Made by a program: the position numbers and the translations under genes. A model generated the notes under the pieces. The model did no database searches. It was not told the origin of the DNA and saw only the letters and a program-made list of their open reading frames with translations. From Bacteroidota bacterium (lineage in GTDB: Bacteria > Bacteroidota > Bacteroidia > Chitinophagales > Chitinophagaceae): DNA of 64,000 nt. The stretch is from assembly GCA_023386555.1 (NCBI GenBank), contig JAEWJK010000006.1, forward strand, positions 1 through 64,000. Direction: 5' to 3'. Shown here piece by piece: positions 54,107-63,955 of the stretch (its first letter is position 1; each line of letters starts with the position of its first letter).

Positions 54107-54142
54107 AAAAAAATGGCGATCAAAAATAGATCGCCATTTTTT
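54107..54142 (-). terminator. intrinsic terminator of tRNA-Leu
   Basis: A perfect 14-bp stem (AAAAAATGGCGATC / GATCGCCATTTTTT) with a 7-nt loop and T-runs on both sides, starting 5 nt after the tRNA 3' end on the minus strand. A second smaller hairpin (gccgg...ccggc, 54083-54101) follows. Confidence 0.88.
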
Positions 54143-54146
54143 CGGG

Positions 54147-54230
54147 TGCCCAGGAATGGATTCGAACCATCACATCCTTGCGGACGCTGCGACCTGAACA
54201 CAGTGCGTCTACCAATTTCGCCACCTGGGC
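54147..54230 (-). tRNA. tRNA-Leu (anticodon CAG)
   Basis: Read by eye as an 84-nt class II tRNA. Acceptor GCCCAGG pairs with CCTGGGC; the D-loop has GGCGAAATTGGTAGACGC; the anticodon arm is CTGTG-TTCAGGT-CGCAG with CAG at + 54194-54196; a variable arm (GTCCGCAAGGAT) and GGTTCGAATCC T-arm follow. The discriminator base is A and no CCA is encoded (CCC follows), so CCA must be added after transcription. Confidence 0.95.
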
Positions 54231-54433
54231 AATTAGCGTTCGAATGTTTAGAGTTTAATTGTCCGAATGTTAATAGACACTCAAACCTTTTGAACAATCT
54301 AACATTCAATTTTCAGATCTCTGCAAATATAATTGCCTGCTATTCCATTACCAAATTCCAATATCTATATATCCCATACTATTTATTTTTATCTTTAAAT
54401 GAATATTTTTTAGTCTTCAGTAAAATTAATGAC

Positions 54434-54595
54434 ATGAGATTGTTTATGCCTATTGGTTTTTTGATCGTTTTTATCGTATGGCTTTTATATAGAGTACTTA
54501 TTAAAAAAGATATTAAACAACATTTAAATACAGTTTATATAAGCTTTGTGTTTTTTGGCATTTGGACAATGATTTATTTTCTCTGGATCAAATAG
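54434..54595 (+). CDS. small two-helix membrane protein
   Basis: A 53-residue frame (MRLFMPIGFLIVFIVWLLYR...) with two membrane helices joined by a basic loop (LIKKDIKQHLNTVY) and ending FLWIK. The frame upstream of this ATG runs back through the complement of tRNA-Leu and cannot be coding. The clean two-helix layout makes a gene plausible but it is too short to be sure. Confidence 0.45.
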   Translation: MRLFMPIGFLIVFIVWLLYRVLIKKDIKQHLNTVYISFVFFGIWTMIYFLWIK

Positions 54596-54609
54596 TCTTT
54601 TATTTGATC

Positions 54610-57600
54610 TCACTCCACCACCATCACCAAATCTTCTGCTTTCACCAATGTTCCTGCAGGCAAAATGATCTGTTTTACTGTTCCTGCTTTTAATGCAGTA
54701 ATGGTGCTCTCCATCTTCATTGCTTCCAGTGTAAATAAAGGTGCATTTGTTTTCACCTGCTCACCTTCTTTCACAAAGAACTGAGATATTTTTCCCTGCA
54801 ATGGCGCAGCAATATGTTCTGATTTACCCTTTTCAGCTTTCTTATGTTCATTGGAATGAACTTCTATCTTCTTATCAAGTATCTCTATGATCCTGGTTTG
54901 CCCATTCAGCCTCATAAACACTTTTCGCTTACCATCTTCATCTGGTTCACCAATTGTCAATAAACGAACAAGTATTGTTTTTCCTTTATCAATCTCAATG
55001 ATTGCTTCTTCATTTTGTTTTAAGCCATAAAAGAATTGTGGTGTTGGAATTTTTCTAACTGCACCATAAGCAAGCTTCTTATGATAATATTCTTCGAACA
55101 CTTTTGGATATAATAAATATGAAAGCAGATCAGTGTACTTCACATGCTCATCAAACTTTTGCTTTAATAACTTGAACTCTTTCTCAAAATCAATTGGCGC
55201 TAAATGTTCATTTGGCCTCTCGGTAAAAGGTTTGATATCTTTTAATATGATCTTTTGCAAATTTGGATCAAATCCCCCAACAGGCTGACCGATCTCACCT
55301 TTGAATAACGATTGAACAGATTCAGGAAACGCTAATGATTCACCTCTGGTATAAATATCTTCTTTGGTAAGATTGTTTGATACCATGAACAAAGCCATAT
55401 CTCCCACCACTTTTGAACTTGGAGTTACTTTTACAATATCACCAAACATTTCGTTCACATCCTTGTATGCCTTTTTTATTTCTTCCATTTTATCTCCTAA
55501 ACCAAGACCTGTTGCCTGCGGTTTAAGATTCGAATATTGTCCACCCGGAATTTCATGATAGAAAACTTCTGCACTACTTGCTCTAAGATCACTTTCAAAC
55601 GGATAATAATATTCTCTCACCGTTTCCCAATAAGTGGAATGCCTGTTCAGTTCTTCAATATCGTAAGAATTCTCTCTCTCGTGAAACTTCATCATCTCAA
55701 CAATTGCATTGAAGTTTGGCTGAGATGTTAAGCCTGATAAAGCACCGATAGCACAATCCACTACATCAACACCGGCCTCAATGGCTTTTAAATAAGTGGC
55801 AGATTGAAGTGAAGATGTATCATGTGTATGCAAATGAATAGGTATGTTCACTGTCTGCTTCAGTTCACTCACCAGTTCATAAGCTGCCCAGGGTTTCAAC
55901 AGTCCACTCATATCTTTTATCGCAAGAATATGAGCACCTGCACTCTCAATATCTTTTGCGAATTGCTTGTAGTATTGTAAAGTATATTTTGTTCTGGAAG
56001 CATCCTGGATATCTCCTGTATAACACATAGCTACTTCAGCGATACCACCTGTTTTATTTCTTACAGCTTCAATGCTTTTCTCCATATTCGGCATCCAGTT
56101 GAGCGAATCGAAAATTCTGAAGATATCAACACCATGCTCCCAACTCTTTACAACAAATTCTTCAACAAGATTATCTGGATAGCTTTTATAACCTACAGCA
56201 TTTGCCCCACGCAAAAGCATTTGCAAAAGAATGTTTGGAATAGCTTCTCGTAATAACTGCAACCGTTTCCACGGATCTTCGTACAAGAATCTCATGCAGA
56301 CATCGAAAGTAGCTCCACCCCAAACTTCCATGCTGAATGTTTGCGGAAATGATTGAGCAAATGCACTGGCTACTTTCAACATATCATACGAACGAAGCCT
56401 TGTTGCTAATAAGGATTGATGTGCATCACGAAATGTTGTATCAGTATAATGAATCTTTTTTTCCTGCTTCAACCAATCAGCAAAACCTTCTGCACCCAAT
56501 TCAGTTAATAACTGCTTTGTGCCTTTAGGAATCGGTTTGTTGTCATCATACGTTGGAACGATCGCTTTCTCAAAACATTTTGTAAGATCAGGTTTTGCAA
56601 CATCAGGATGGCCATTAACAGAAACTTCAGCGAGGTATTTCAGAATTTTAGTGCCACGATCTTTTAGCGGTTTAAATGTGAACAGCTCAGGATGATTCTG
56701 CAGGAAATTTACTGTAGCATTTCCTGCAATGAACTCAGGATGGTTGATGATGTTTAGCAAGAAACGCATGTTTGTTTTCACACCACGTATCCTGAACTCC
56801 TGCAAAGCCCTGTTCAGTTTTTTTGCTGCATCTTTTATATTGGTTGAATGAGCTGTAACCTTTACTAATAACGAATCGAAGAAAGGAGATATTTTGACTC
56901 CGTTGTACACACTGCCCTCATCTAATCTTATTCCGAAACCTTCTGCACTTCTATAAGCCAGCACTGTTCCAAAATCGGGCATAAAATTATTCTCCGGATC
57001 TTCTGTTGTGATTCTGCACTGAATAGCAAAACCATTCTGCCTGATCTCATTTTGTTTTATGTTGATCTCAGGACTATCCAAAGGATATCCTTCAGCAATA
57101 TGTATCTGTGTTTTTACCAGGTCAATACCGGTGATCATTTCTGTTACGGTATGCTCAACCTGTATTCTTGGATTCACCTCAATAAAATAAACATTGCCTC
57201 TCTTATCAACTAAGAACTCAACAGTACCTACATTATTATATCCAACTTCTTTACAAATTCTTACAGCATATTCATACACCTGATCTTTCGCTGTCTGTGG
57301 AAGATTCATCGAAGGAGCGACTTCAACGATCTTCTGAAAACGTCTTTGTAATGAGCAATCTCTTTCAAAAAGATGAACAACATTTCCATGGTGGTCACCA
57401 ACGATTTGTACCTCTATATGCTTAGGTTCTTCAATAAACTTTTCAAGGAAAACAGTATCATCACCGAAAGCATTTTTTGCTTCCCGTTTAGCTTCATCAA
57501 AACTTTTCTGTAATTCATCTTCACTTTTAATAACTCTCATTCCTCTTCCACCACCACCTGCAGCAGATTTCAACATCACCGGAAAGCCGATCTTGTTTGC

Positions 57601-58053
57601 TTCTGATCTTGCAATGGTAGCATCAGTCAATTGTTTTTCACTGCTACGGATCAATGGAACATTGCACTGTTCAGCTTTTTGTTTCGCCAGCACTTTATCA
57701 CCCAATTGTTTCATCACTTCAGGTGAAGGTCCAATGAAGATGATTCCATTATCGGCACAGGCTTTTGCTAACACCGGATTCTCTGAAAGAAAACCATAGC
57801 CTGGATGAATTGCATCTGCTCCACAACTTTTGGCAATGTGTATTATTTCCTCAATATTCAGGTAAGGCTTTAAAGGATCTGTTTCATCACCTATCTGGTA
57901 AGCTTCATCAGCTTTATAACGGTGGAGTGAATAACGATCTTCAAAAGTAAAAACAGCAACAGTGCGAATATCCAGTTCTGTACAGGCTCTGAGAATACGA
58001 ATAGCGATCTCTCCCCTGTTGGCGACAAGCAGTTTCTTAATACGTTCAGGCAT
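54610..58053 (-). CDS. pyc: pyruvate carboxylase
   Basis: A 1147-residue single-chain enzyme that carboxylates pyruvate to oxaloacetate. Domains in order: biotin carboxylase (1 to about 460, KLLVANRGEIAIRI, GGGGRGMRV, FIEVNPRIQVEHTVTE), carboxyltransferase (about 530-830, TDTTFRDAHQSLLATR, VWGGATFDV, HLHTHDTSS), the PYC_OADA part (to about 1030) and biotinyl domain with biotin Lys1113 in LEAMKMEST. All sites are intact and the length is typical. It feeds the TCA cycle and gluconeogenesis. Divergent small ORF and tRNA upstream. Confidence 0.96.
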   Translation of the reverse strand: MPERIKKLLVANRGEIAIRILRACTELDIRTVAVFTFEDRYSLHRYKADEAYQIGDETDPLKPYLNIEEIIHIAKSCGADAIHPGYGFLSENPVLAKACADNGIIFIGPSPEVMKQLGDKVLAKQKAEQCNVPLIRSSEKQLTDATIARSEANKIGFPVMLKSAAGGGGRGMRVIKSEDELQKSFDEAKREAKNAFGDDTVFLEKFIEEPKHIEVQIVGDHHGNVVHLFERDCSLQRRFQKIVEVAPSMNLPQTAKDQVYEYAVRICKEVGYNNVGTVEFLVDKRGNVYFIEVNPRIQVEHTVTEMITGIDLVKTQIHIAEGYPLDSPEINIKQNEIRQNGFAIQCRITTEDPENNFMPDFGTVLAYRSAEGFGIRLDEGSVYNGVKISPFFDSLLVKVTAHSTNIKDAAKKLNRALQEFRIRGVKTNMRFLLNIINHPEFIAGNATVNFLQNHPELFTFKPLKDRGTKILKYLAEVSVNGHPDVAKPDLTKCFEKAIVPTYDDNKPIPKGTKQLLTELGAEGFADWLKQEKKIHYTDTTFRDAHQSLLATRLRSYDMLKVASAFAQSFPQTFSMEVWGGATFDVCMRFLYEDPWKRLQLLREAIPNILLQMLLRGANAVGYKSYPDNLVEEFVVKSWEHGVDIFRIFDSLNWMPNMEKSIEAVRNKTGGIAEVAMCYTGDIQDASRTKYTLQYYKQFAKDIESAGAHILAIKDMSGLLKPWAAYELVSELKQTVNIPIHLHTHDTSSLQSATYLKAIEAGVDVVDCAIGALSGLTSQPNFNAIVEMMKFHERENSYDIEELNRHSTYWETVREYYYPFESDLRASSAEVFYHEIPGGQYSNLKPQATGLGLGDKMEEIKKAYKDVNEMFGDIVKVTPSSKVVGDMALFMVSNNLTKEDIYTRGESLAFPESVQSLFKGEIGQPVGGFDPNLQKIILKDIKPFTERPNEHLAPIDFEKEFKLLKQKFDEHVKYTDLLSYLLYPKVFEEYYHKKLAYGAVRKIPTPQFFYGLKQNEEAIIEIDKGKTILVRLLTIGEPDEDGKRKVFMRLNGQTRIIEILDKKIEVHSNEHKKAEKGKSEHIAAPLQGKISQFFVKEGEQVKTNAPLFTLEAMKMESTITALKAGTVKQIILPAGTLVKAEDLVMVVE

Positions 58054-58164
58054 TGGTAAGTTGTAGAATGTTGAGTGAATGATCTATGTATCAACAAATA
58101 ATGTACCTAATGCATAAGGGAAACTTCTTTCACAAGAAATGTATAGATGTGAACGACAAAAAGA

Positions 58165-60381
58165 TTAATCTCTGAAATTAACGATGAAGGTTGCTCCTTT
58201 TCCCGGCTTACTTTCTACTGAAATATTACCACCTGAAGCAGTGATTTGGGATCTGATCATATACAAACCCAACCCCTTACCTTCTTTGGAAGCATTGAAA
58301 CGTTGGTATAAGCCAAACATTCTGTCGCCATATCTTTCCAGGTCTATACCAATACCGTTATCAGCGAAATAAACGTTTATACCACCAGGAACTTTTTCTG
58401 AACGGATGTTTATTTGTAAAGAACGTTCAGGTGAAGCATATTTAATTGCGTTAGAAATGAGGTTTAGAAAGATGCTTTCGAGGTGAACCCTATTGTATTT
58501 CAAACATTGGGCTGCTGAGAAATCATATCTGATCTTTCCATTTATATCATCTAATAACGATGCTACATCTTTTTCTACCTGCTTGGCTACTTCTGAAAAG
58601 CTGATGTATTCAAGGTCAGCGTTAGGTTTATCTCGAACAACTAATACATTGATGAGATCATTCAAAGTATCATTGAGTTTATTTGTACTCTCATTTACTT
58701 TGTCAATTACTTCAGCATTGAAAGGATCTGCAGGGTTATTGTGATTATATAAAGTAAGTAAACTAATTAGATTCGCAACAGGTGCTCGTAAATTGTGTGA
58801 GGTGATGAATGAGAATTGCTGCAAATCTTTATTATATCGCAACAACTCGTTAGTAAGCAAGGTTTGATCTTCCAACATTTTTTTCCGCTCAGAAATATCT
58901 CTAAGACTAACAAGTATACCATTAACATGCTTATTGCCTAACATGTTTTTACCTTTTGCCTCTAACCATTTAAGACTACCTTCTTTTGTAAGCGAACGAT
59001 AATCTGCAAAACTCTCTTCCTGATTTGCAACAATAGCAGCTAATTTTTGTTGAACAGAAGCAACATCTTCATGATAAATAAAATCGAAACCATTTTTTCC
59101 TAATAATTCCTCAGCTTCAAAACCTAATAAACGATGGATAGATGGTGATGCATATTTGATGATTCCAACTTCATCAATTATAATTATCGCATCGAAAGAA
59201 TATTCGATGATAGTCTTAAATTTTTCTTCATTTTCTTTTAACAGTAATTCAGCTTTACGGTTTTCTGTAACATTCGTGGATGTAACGAATAAGTGTCGTT
59301 CATTGCTAATTACTATAGGCCGATATGTATGATGATAGATATGAACATTCCCTTCTTTATCCGTCATTTCAGTGTCCCTTTCACTCTCTTTCTGGTACAT
59401 TGCTTTTTCCAAAAATATACGGCAATGTTCTTTCTCCGAAGGATCAACCAATTCAAGTAAGGATACACCTGATTGCAATTCTTTACTTACAAAAAAAGGA
59501 GAGTGTTCCTGTGCTGCTTTATTATAAGCCTTAACGATAAAACGGTCATTTAATAGTACAAATGACTCTTTGGTATTATTCAGCAGCATTGTTAAACGCT
59601 GTTCTGCATTAATCAAAGCCATATCTGCTATCTTACTTGCATTTATATCTCTCATATTAAATACAAGTGAGCCAACCTGTTGATCATGTAACAGATTTTG
59701 TGCTGATGCTTCGAAATACAACCAGTTACCCACATTATTTTTTACCCTAAACTCTATAGTAGATATCTCCGAAGGCTTTTCAATGATCTTGGCGAGCCAT
59801 GCTGCTACAAATTCAAGATCATCAGGATGAATGATACCAAAACCAACTGTTCCAACAAGACTTTCAGGATCACGTCCTAGTATTTTTCTGAAAGCGTCAC
59901 TTACATAAGTAACACGATAAGTGGCATCTGTAAGAATAAAAATGTCTGTTGAGTTCTGAACCAATGCTTTGAATAAAGCTTCACTTTTCTTAACCGCTTC
60001 TTCTGCTTCTTTTTTGTGAGTAGTTTCAAATAATCCGATTCCTACACCTGTTACAATTCCATCTTTTTTTAAAGGATGAAATTCAATATCGTACCATCTT
60101 TTTGAAGTGCACTCAAGAGAAAAACTGAATTTATTGGTTAATCCATCTTCGTATGCCTTGTCAGTTGTTGCAGCTAGAAATGAAAGTGATGGAGTATCAT
60201 CAATAAATGAATGAAACGGAAGTGCCTTAATAAGATATTTTCCTGTGGCTCTGCTAATAAATTCATTGAAGTTATCATTAAAGATGATAACGTTTTTATC
60301 CTGATCTAATATCAGAAAACTATCTGAAGTTCCTGCAAGGAATGCCTCAAGAATATTATATAAAGAAAGTTGTGATATCAC
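58165..60381 (-). CDS. multi-PAS sensor histidine kinase
   Basis: A 738-residue soluble kinase with four PAS units (about 8-125, 135-255, 265-380 and 388-505; e.g. ALVQNSTDIFILTDATYRVTYVS and IIEYSFDAIIIIDEVGIIKYAS, with PAC tails). The HisKA-like helix has His529 in FSFITSHNLRAPVANL. The HATPase motifs NLISNAIKYA, DNGIGIDL and GKGLGLYM follow. No membrane helix, so it senses internal signals. No response regulator is adjacent. Confidence 0.92.
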   Translation of the reverse strand: MISQLSLYNILEAFLAGTSDSFLILDQDKNVIIFNDNFNEFISRATGKYLIKALPFHSFIDDTPSLSFLAATTDKAYEDGLTNKFSFSLECTSKRWYDIEFHPLKKDGIVTGVGIGLFETTHKKEAEEAVKKSEALFKALVQNSTDIFILTDATYRVTYVSDAFRKILGRDPESLVGTVGFGIIHPDDLEFVAAWLAKIIEKPSEISTIEFRVKNNVGNWLYFEASAQNLLHDQQVGSLVFNMRDINASKIADMALINAEQRLTMLLNNTKESFVLLNDRFIVKAYNKAAQEHSPFFVSKELQSGVSLLELVDPSEKEHCRIFLEKAMYQKESERDTEMTDKEGNVHIYHHTYRPIVISNERHLFVTSTNVTENRKAELLLKENEEKFKTIIEYSFDAIIIIDEVGIIKYASPSIHRLLGFEAEELLGKNGFDFIYHEDVASVQQKLAAIVANQEESFADYRSLTKEGSLKWLEAKGKNMLGNKHVNGILVSLRDISERKKMLEDQTLLTNELLRYNKDLQQFSFITSHNLRAPVANLISLLTLYNHNNPADPFNAEVIDKVNESTNKLNDTLNDLINVLVVRDKPNADLEYISFSEVAKQVEKDVASLLDDINGKIRYDFSAAQCLKYNRVHLESIFLNLISNAIKYASPERSLQINIRSEKVPGGINVYFADNGIGIDLERYGDRMFGLYQRFNASKEGKGLGLYMIRSQITASGGNISVESKPGKGATFIVNFRD

Positions 60382-60511
60382 TTTAAGGTTAGCTGTGCTG
60401 TCTCTGATTCAATATCGGATAGAGCCAAATATAAACAACCATCGGAATACAAAAAATGATAAATACGGTCAAAAGTCTTTTTGGGATGGCCTTTTACCTA
60501 TTGCTGCCAGC

Positions 60512-62614
60512 TTATTCATCTGTTTTCTTTTCTACCACAACAAGGTCAGCAATATCCACATTCATCGGTATCACCCCAATTTGTACAATAGCTCTTTTAC
60601 CCCTGATCTCCTTTACTTCACCAACCTGGTAATTCTTTTTAAGCTTTACCAGCGAACCAACTTGTATGTCTTTATTCAACTCTTTGTATTTTGCATTTAC
60701 CTTCTTCTCCAGTTTGTTTACTACTACTGTCTCTTTTTTCTTGAACAAGAGATCATGCAAATGCTTTATCACCTGGTTTTTATCTTCAGTCTTTCGATAA
60801 TCAAGAACCACCTGACGCAACTTTCGTTCCATGTCTTTTAAATATGCTATTCTCTCTTCAGTTATACGGTTTTGTTGTTTCAAAACCTCAACTTGTTGCC
60901 GGTGACGTTCTTTGTCCATTACCACTTCCATCTCTTTCTTAAGCCTTTCATTTTCTTTCAACAGCTTTTGTAGATCAACTTTTTCTTTTCCAAGTTTTTG
61001 AAGATCCTGCTCGGTTCTGTTTAAGAGCTTATCTAATTTAAAATGATCTTCATCTACTAACTTTCTTGCACGATTAATTAAATGTTGGGGCAGGCCGATT
61101 CTTTCTGCAATAGAAAATGTGTATGAGCTTCCGGGCTTGCCTACATTCAGTTTGTACATAGGCATCAGGCTCTTCTCATCAAACTGCATAGCACCATTTA
61201 AAATTCCGGGTGTATGGTTAGCCATTACTTTCAGATTCAAATAGTGCGTGGTAACAATACCGTATGCATGCTTGCGATTTAATTCTTCCATTATTACTTC
61301 AGCAAACGAACCACCAAGGTTAGGATCACTACCACTTCCTAACTCATCAATAAAGAACATGGTTTTACCATTAGCAGTTTCAATAAAATATTTCATGTGC
61401 AACAGATGAGAAGAATATGTACTCAACTCAAATTCTATGCTCTGGGTATCGCCAATATGGATGAATAATTGTTTAAAGATGCCCATTTGTGAATTAGGAT
61501 GAACAGGAACCAATAAACCACTTTGCATCATCATCTGGTTGAGACCAACTGTTTTCATGGTGACTGTTTTACCACCTGCATTTGGTCCGCTGATCACAAG
61601 AATTCTTCCCTTATCATCCAATTTCAACGTAACAGGAATAGTTTGTTTGCCTGATTTTTTATTATAGAGATATAATAAAGGATGATAAGCATTCTGCAGA
61701 TCAACTATTGCCTTATCGTATATATTAGGAAGATTACCATGCATGTCAACAGCAAGTCTTCCTTTTGCCCTGATAAAATCAAACTCACCTATCACTTCAA
61801 GATAAGTTTGTAACAGGCTTGCATATACCGAAAGTTTGCCAGTAAGTTCTCGCAATATTCGCTGCACTTCTTTTGCTTCATCACTTTCTAAGGAGAAAAC
61901 TTCGTTATTCAGTTCTATTGTTTCTTCCGGTTCAATAAATGCAGTACGACGGCTATCACTTTCGCCATGCAAAATTCCTTTTACCTGCCTTTTATATTCA
62001 GAGAATACAGCTACTACTCTTCTGCCATTGCTGAAACTTTCTTCGATATCTGCCGTATATCCGCTTTTGGCAAGTTTGGCTACCACCTTCTCAAACATTC
62101 TCCGCAGTTCATTTCTTTTGCGGTAAAGACTCATGCGAATACGTTCAAGATCATCAGATGCATTGTCTTTTACCGTTCCGCTTTCATCTAATACCTCGTC
62201 GATCATTTGTATGATCATCTTCTCATAATATGTTCCGGCAATTACTTTACTTAGAAACGGATAAGCAGATCTTCGGTCAGCATCGAACCAACGAAAAACA
62301 GCGGCGATATTTTCAGCTAGTTTTCTGATCTGCAAAAACTGATCGCCACCCAAAGTTGCTCCGGGAATACCCAGAAGCTTAATATCTCTGCTGATGTTTA
62401 ATGTAAAATCAGATGGAAAATAAACAGATTGTTCCAGCAAAAGTTTAAACTCATTGGCCTGGTTAATTTCGAGATCGATGAAATCTTTCTTGGTGTGTAT
62501 ACGAAGCCCGGCAGATTTTTCCTTTGCATATTCTGTTCTGCAAAAGGCTACCAACAAAGCTTTTACTTTATCAAATTCAAGTTGAACGGCAGCAGATTCA
62601 GGGTATAACTTCAT
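60512..62614 (-). CDS. mutS2: MutS2-like ATPase lacking the Smr domain
   Basis: A 700-residue MutS-family protein. The helical MutS core (about 1-310) precedes an ATPase with Walker A SGPNAGGKTVTMKT, Walker B MFFIDELGSGSDP and GIVTTHYLNLK. A long coiled coil (about 515-640, KLLNRTEQDLQKL...) and a KOW-like beta module at the end (DIQVGSLVKLKKNYQVGEV) follow. Full MutS2 is usually about 780 residues with a C-terminal Smr nuclease; here the protein ends after the KOW-like module and no Smr-coding frame lies downstream to 60395. The ATG at 62614 is chosen over 62695 because MKLYPESAAVQLEFDKV is the family start. Confidence 0.88.
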   Translation of the reverse strand: MKLYPESAAVQLEFDKVKALLVAFCRTEYAKEKSAGLRIHTKKDFIDLEINQANEFKLLLEQSVYFPSDFTLNISRDIKLLGIPGATLGGDQFLQIRKLAENIAAVFRWFDADRRSAYPFLSKVIAGTYYEKMIIQMIDEVLDESGTVKDNASDDLERIRMSLYRKRNELRRMFEKVVAKLAKSGYTADIEESFSNGRRVVAVFSEYKRQVKGILHGESDSRRTAFIEPEETIELNNEVFSLESDEAKEVQRILRELTGKLSVYASLLQTYLEVIGEFDFIRAKGRLAVDMHGNLPNIYDKAIVDLQNAYHPLLYLYNKKSGKQTIPVTLKLDDKGRILVISGPNAGGKTVTMKTVGLNQMMMQSGLLVPVHPNSQMGIFKQLFIHIGDTQSIEFELSTYSSHLLHMKYFIETANGKTMFFIDELGSGSDPNLGGSFAEVIMEELNRKHAYGIVTTHYLNLKVMANHTPGILNGAMQFDEKSLMPMYKLNVGKPGSSYTFSIAERIGLPQHLINRARKLVDEDHFKLDKLLNRTEQDLQKLGKEKVDLQKLLKENERLKKEMEVVMDKERHRQQVEVLKQQNRITEERIAYLKDMERKLRQVVLDYRKTEDKNQVIKHLHDLLFKKKETVVVNKLEKKVNAKYKELNKDIQVGSLVKLKKNYQVGEVKEIRGKRAIVQIGVIPMNVDIADLVVVEKKTDE

Positions 62615-62962
62615 GGCATCATCTCTATAGAAAGCCAGCAAAGGTAAAGGATAGGTTGCTGTTAAAGAAAGTGGACAGAGCGATTCGATAGTCAAGTTAC
62701 AATTTGAATTCTAATTTGGTTCTAATCCTGTTCTAAATAAGCCTTAATAACTGTTTTGCAAATTGCAGGCAGTTTGTAACTAATCATAGATGTTTAGGTT
62801 TAGGGTGAGCCGGGCTTTTTGTAAAGCCTGGCCTTTTTTTTCAAAAACTATTCCTGACAATATCATAGATTATATAAATTCTTTATATAGTTTATACGTA
62901 CTTCTTGGTATTTAAATAATATCCTTTGTCACTTAATTTCGCTCTCCTAAACAAAAACGGAA
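62615..62962. other. divergent intergenic region
   Basis: A 348-bp gap between mutS2 and the exported repeat protein. The only clear feature is a plus-strand terminator-like hairpin at 62809-62840. From 62841 to 62962 it is AT-rich and probably carries the promoter of the next gene. No gene was found. Confidence 0.5.
62809..62840 (+). terminator. orphan intrinsic terminator
   Basis: A 10-bp stem (GCCGGGCTTT / AAAGCCTGGC, one G-U pair) with a 4-nt loop and an eight-T run on the plus strand. No plus-strand gene precedes it: the region to the left is the divergent start of mutS2. It may end a short untranslated RNA starting near 62700 or act as an attenuator. Confidence 0.75.
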
Positions 62963-63682
62963 ATGCTTATGAAAATGTACAAACTACTTATTGCAGTATT
63001 ATTAGTAACGATGGTTTCAGTTACTGCTCAGTCACAGGATGTAAAAACAGAAAGAATTACAGTAGCCTATATGATTGCTATGGGCCGGAAACCGAATACC
63101 GGAGAACTTAATTATTGGAAAGGCCAGGGTAATTTGACTGTCTCTCAGTTAGTAGAAAATCACAGACAGTATCTTGCTGGTGATAAAGCAAGCAAAAGAA
63201 CAATGATCATTAAAGCTTTTAAAAATTCATACGGACGTAATCCAACAGAAAGTGAAATATCAACCAATATGAATCAAAATATGACCTATGCTGAGTGGAT
63301 GAACAATCACCTCGCATGGTTGAAAAAAAGCAGTAGCGATTATGTAAACGTTATAAAAAATTCTTACAAAACAGTATTCGGTCGTGAACCAAATTCTGGT
63401 GAGCTTAATTTCTGGAAATCTCAACCTGTTATGTCTCATATGATTTTAGCTGCCTGTCATGAAGACTGGAAAAGAAAAAACCCGAATGCAGCTAAAACCT
63501 CAGGCTCTAATACTGTTGGTTCTTCCTCATCTTATCTTGAATTTGCTAAGGTTGGTAGCCAGGTAGCGAATGAAGCTAGCGGACTTATTGGTCCCGCTGC
63601 AGGAAATGTTATAGCTCCAGGTAGTGGTAATGTTATTGCCCCAGGTGGTGGTAATGTTGTAGCTGCTGGTGGAATGAATTAA
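62963..63682 (+). CDS. exported protein with DUF4214-like repeats
   Basis: A 239-residue secreted protein with a signal peptide (KMYKLLIAVLLVTMVSVTAQ). Three motifs of the GRxPxxxEL.YW kind (MGRKPNTGELNYWKG, YGRNPTESEIS, FGREPNSGELNFWKS) resemble DUF4214/phycobilisome-linker-like repeats found in surface proteins. The C-terminus is a Gly-rich tandem (GNVIAPGSGNVIAPGGGNVV). ATG at 62963 or 62969 are both possible. A perfect hairpin terminator follows. Role unknown; a surface or matrix protein is likely. Confidence 0.75.
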   Translation: MLMKMYKLLIAVLLVTMVSVTAQSQDVKTERITVAYMIAMGRKPNTGELNYWKGQGNLTVSQLVENHRQYLAGDKASKRTMIIKAFKNSYGRNPTESEISTNMNQNMTYAEWMNNHLAWLKKSSSDYVNVIKNSYKTVFGREPNSGELNFWKSQPVMSHMILAACHEDWKRKNPNAAKTSGSNTVGSSSSYLEFAKVGSQVANEASGLIGPAAGNVIAPGSGNVIAPGGGNVVAAGGMN

Positions 63683-63698
63683 TATGTATTCAAAATCT

Positions 63699-63727
63699 AA
63701 AGAGGCTGCTATGAAAGCAGCCTCTTT
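63699..63727 (+). terminator. intrinsic terminator
   Basis: A perfect 12-bp stem (aaagaggctgct / agcagcctcttt) with a 5-nt loop, 17 bp after the stop of the DUF4214-like gene. The T-run is short but the A/T flanks allow action on both strands, so it may also serve the convergent gene. Confidence 0.85.
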
Positions 63728-63754
63728 AATTACCAGGTTGTACTGCTAATAATC

Positions 63755-63955
63755 TCAACTTTTTGTGCTCCCACTATTTTCCTCATCAGGATTTATTTTT
63801 CTCCCTTCTTCATCAACTTCCTCTTTCACTCCATTCATAAAAGAAGATATAGGTCCCTTCATTTCTTTTTGTGGATCTGTAGTATGAAGCGTTTCCGGAT
63901 CTGGCTTTACACTTGCATCACTATTATTGTTCTTTTTAGTTTCATTACTTGCCAT
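63755..63955 (-). CDS. small hydrophilic hypothetical protein
   Basis: A 66-residue acidic, low-complexity protein (MASNETKKNNNSDASVKPDP..., GVKEEVDEEGRKINPDEENSG). No signal peptide, membrane helix or recognised family. The ATG and convergent position beyond a clear terminator make it plausible as a short disordered protein of the kind common in this group. Confidence 0.55.
   Translation of the reverse strand: MASNETKKNNNSDASVKPDPETLHTTDPQKEMKGPISSFMNGVKEEVDEEGRKINPDEENSGSTKS

Noticed and set aside
54079..54433. Frames crossing tRNA-Leu on both strands
   Set aside because: They run through the tRNA and its terminator; only the 53-codon tail at 54434-54595 has protein-like character.
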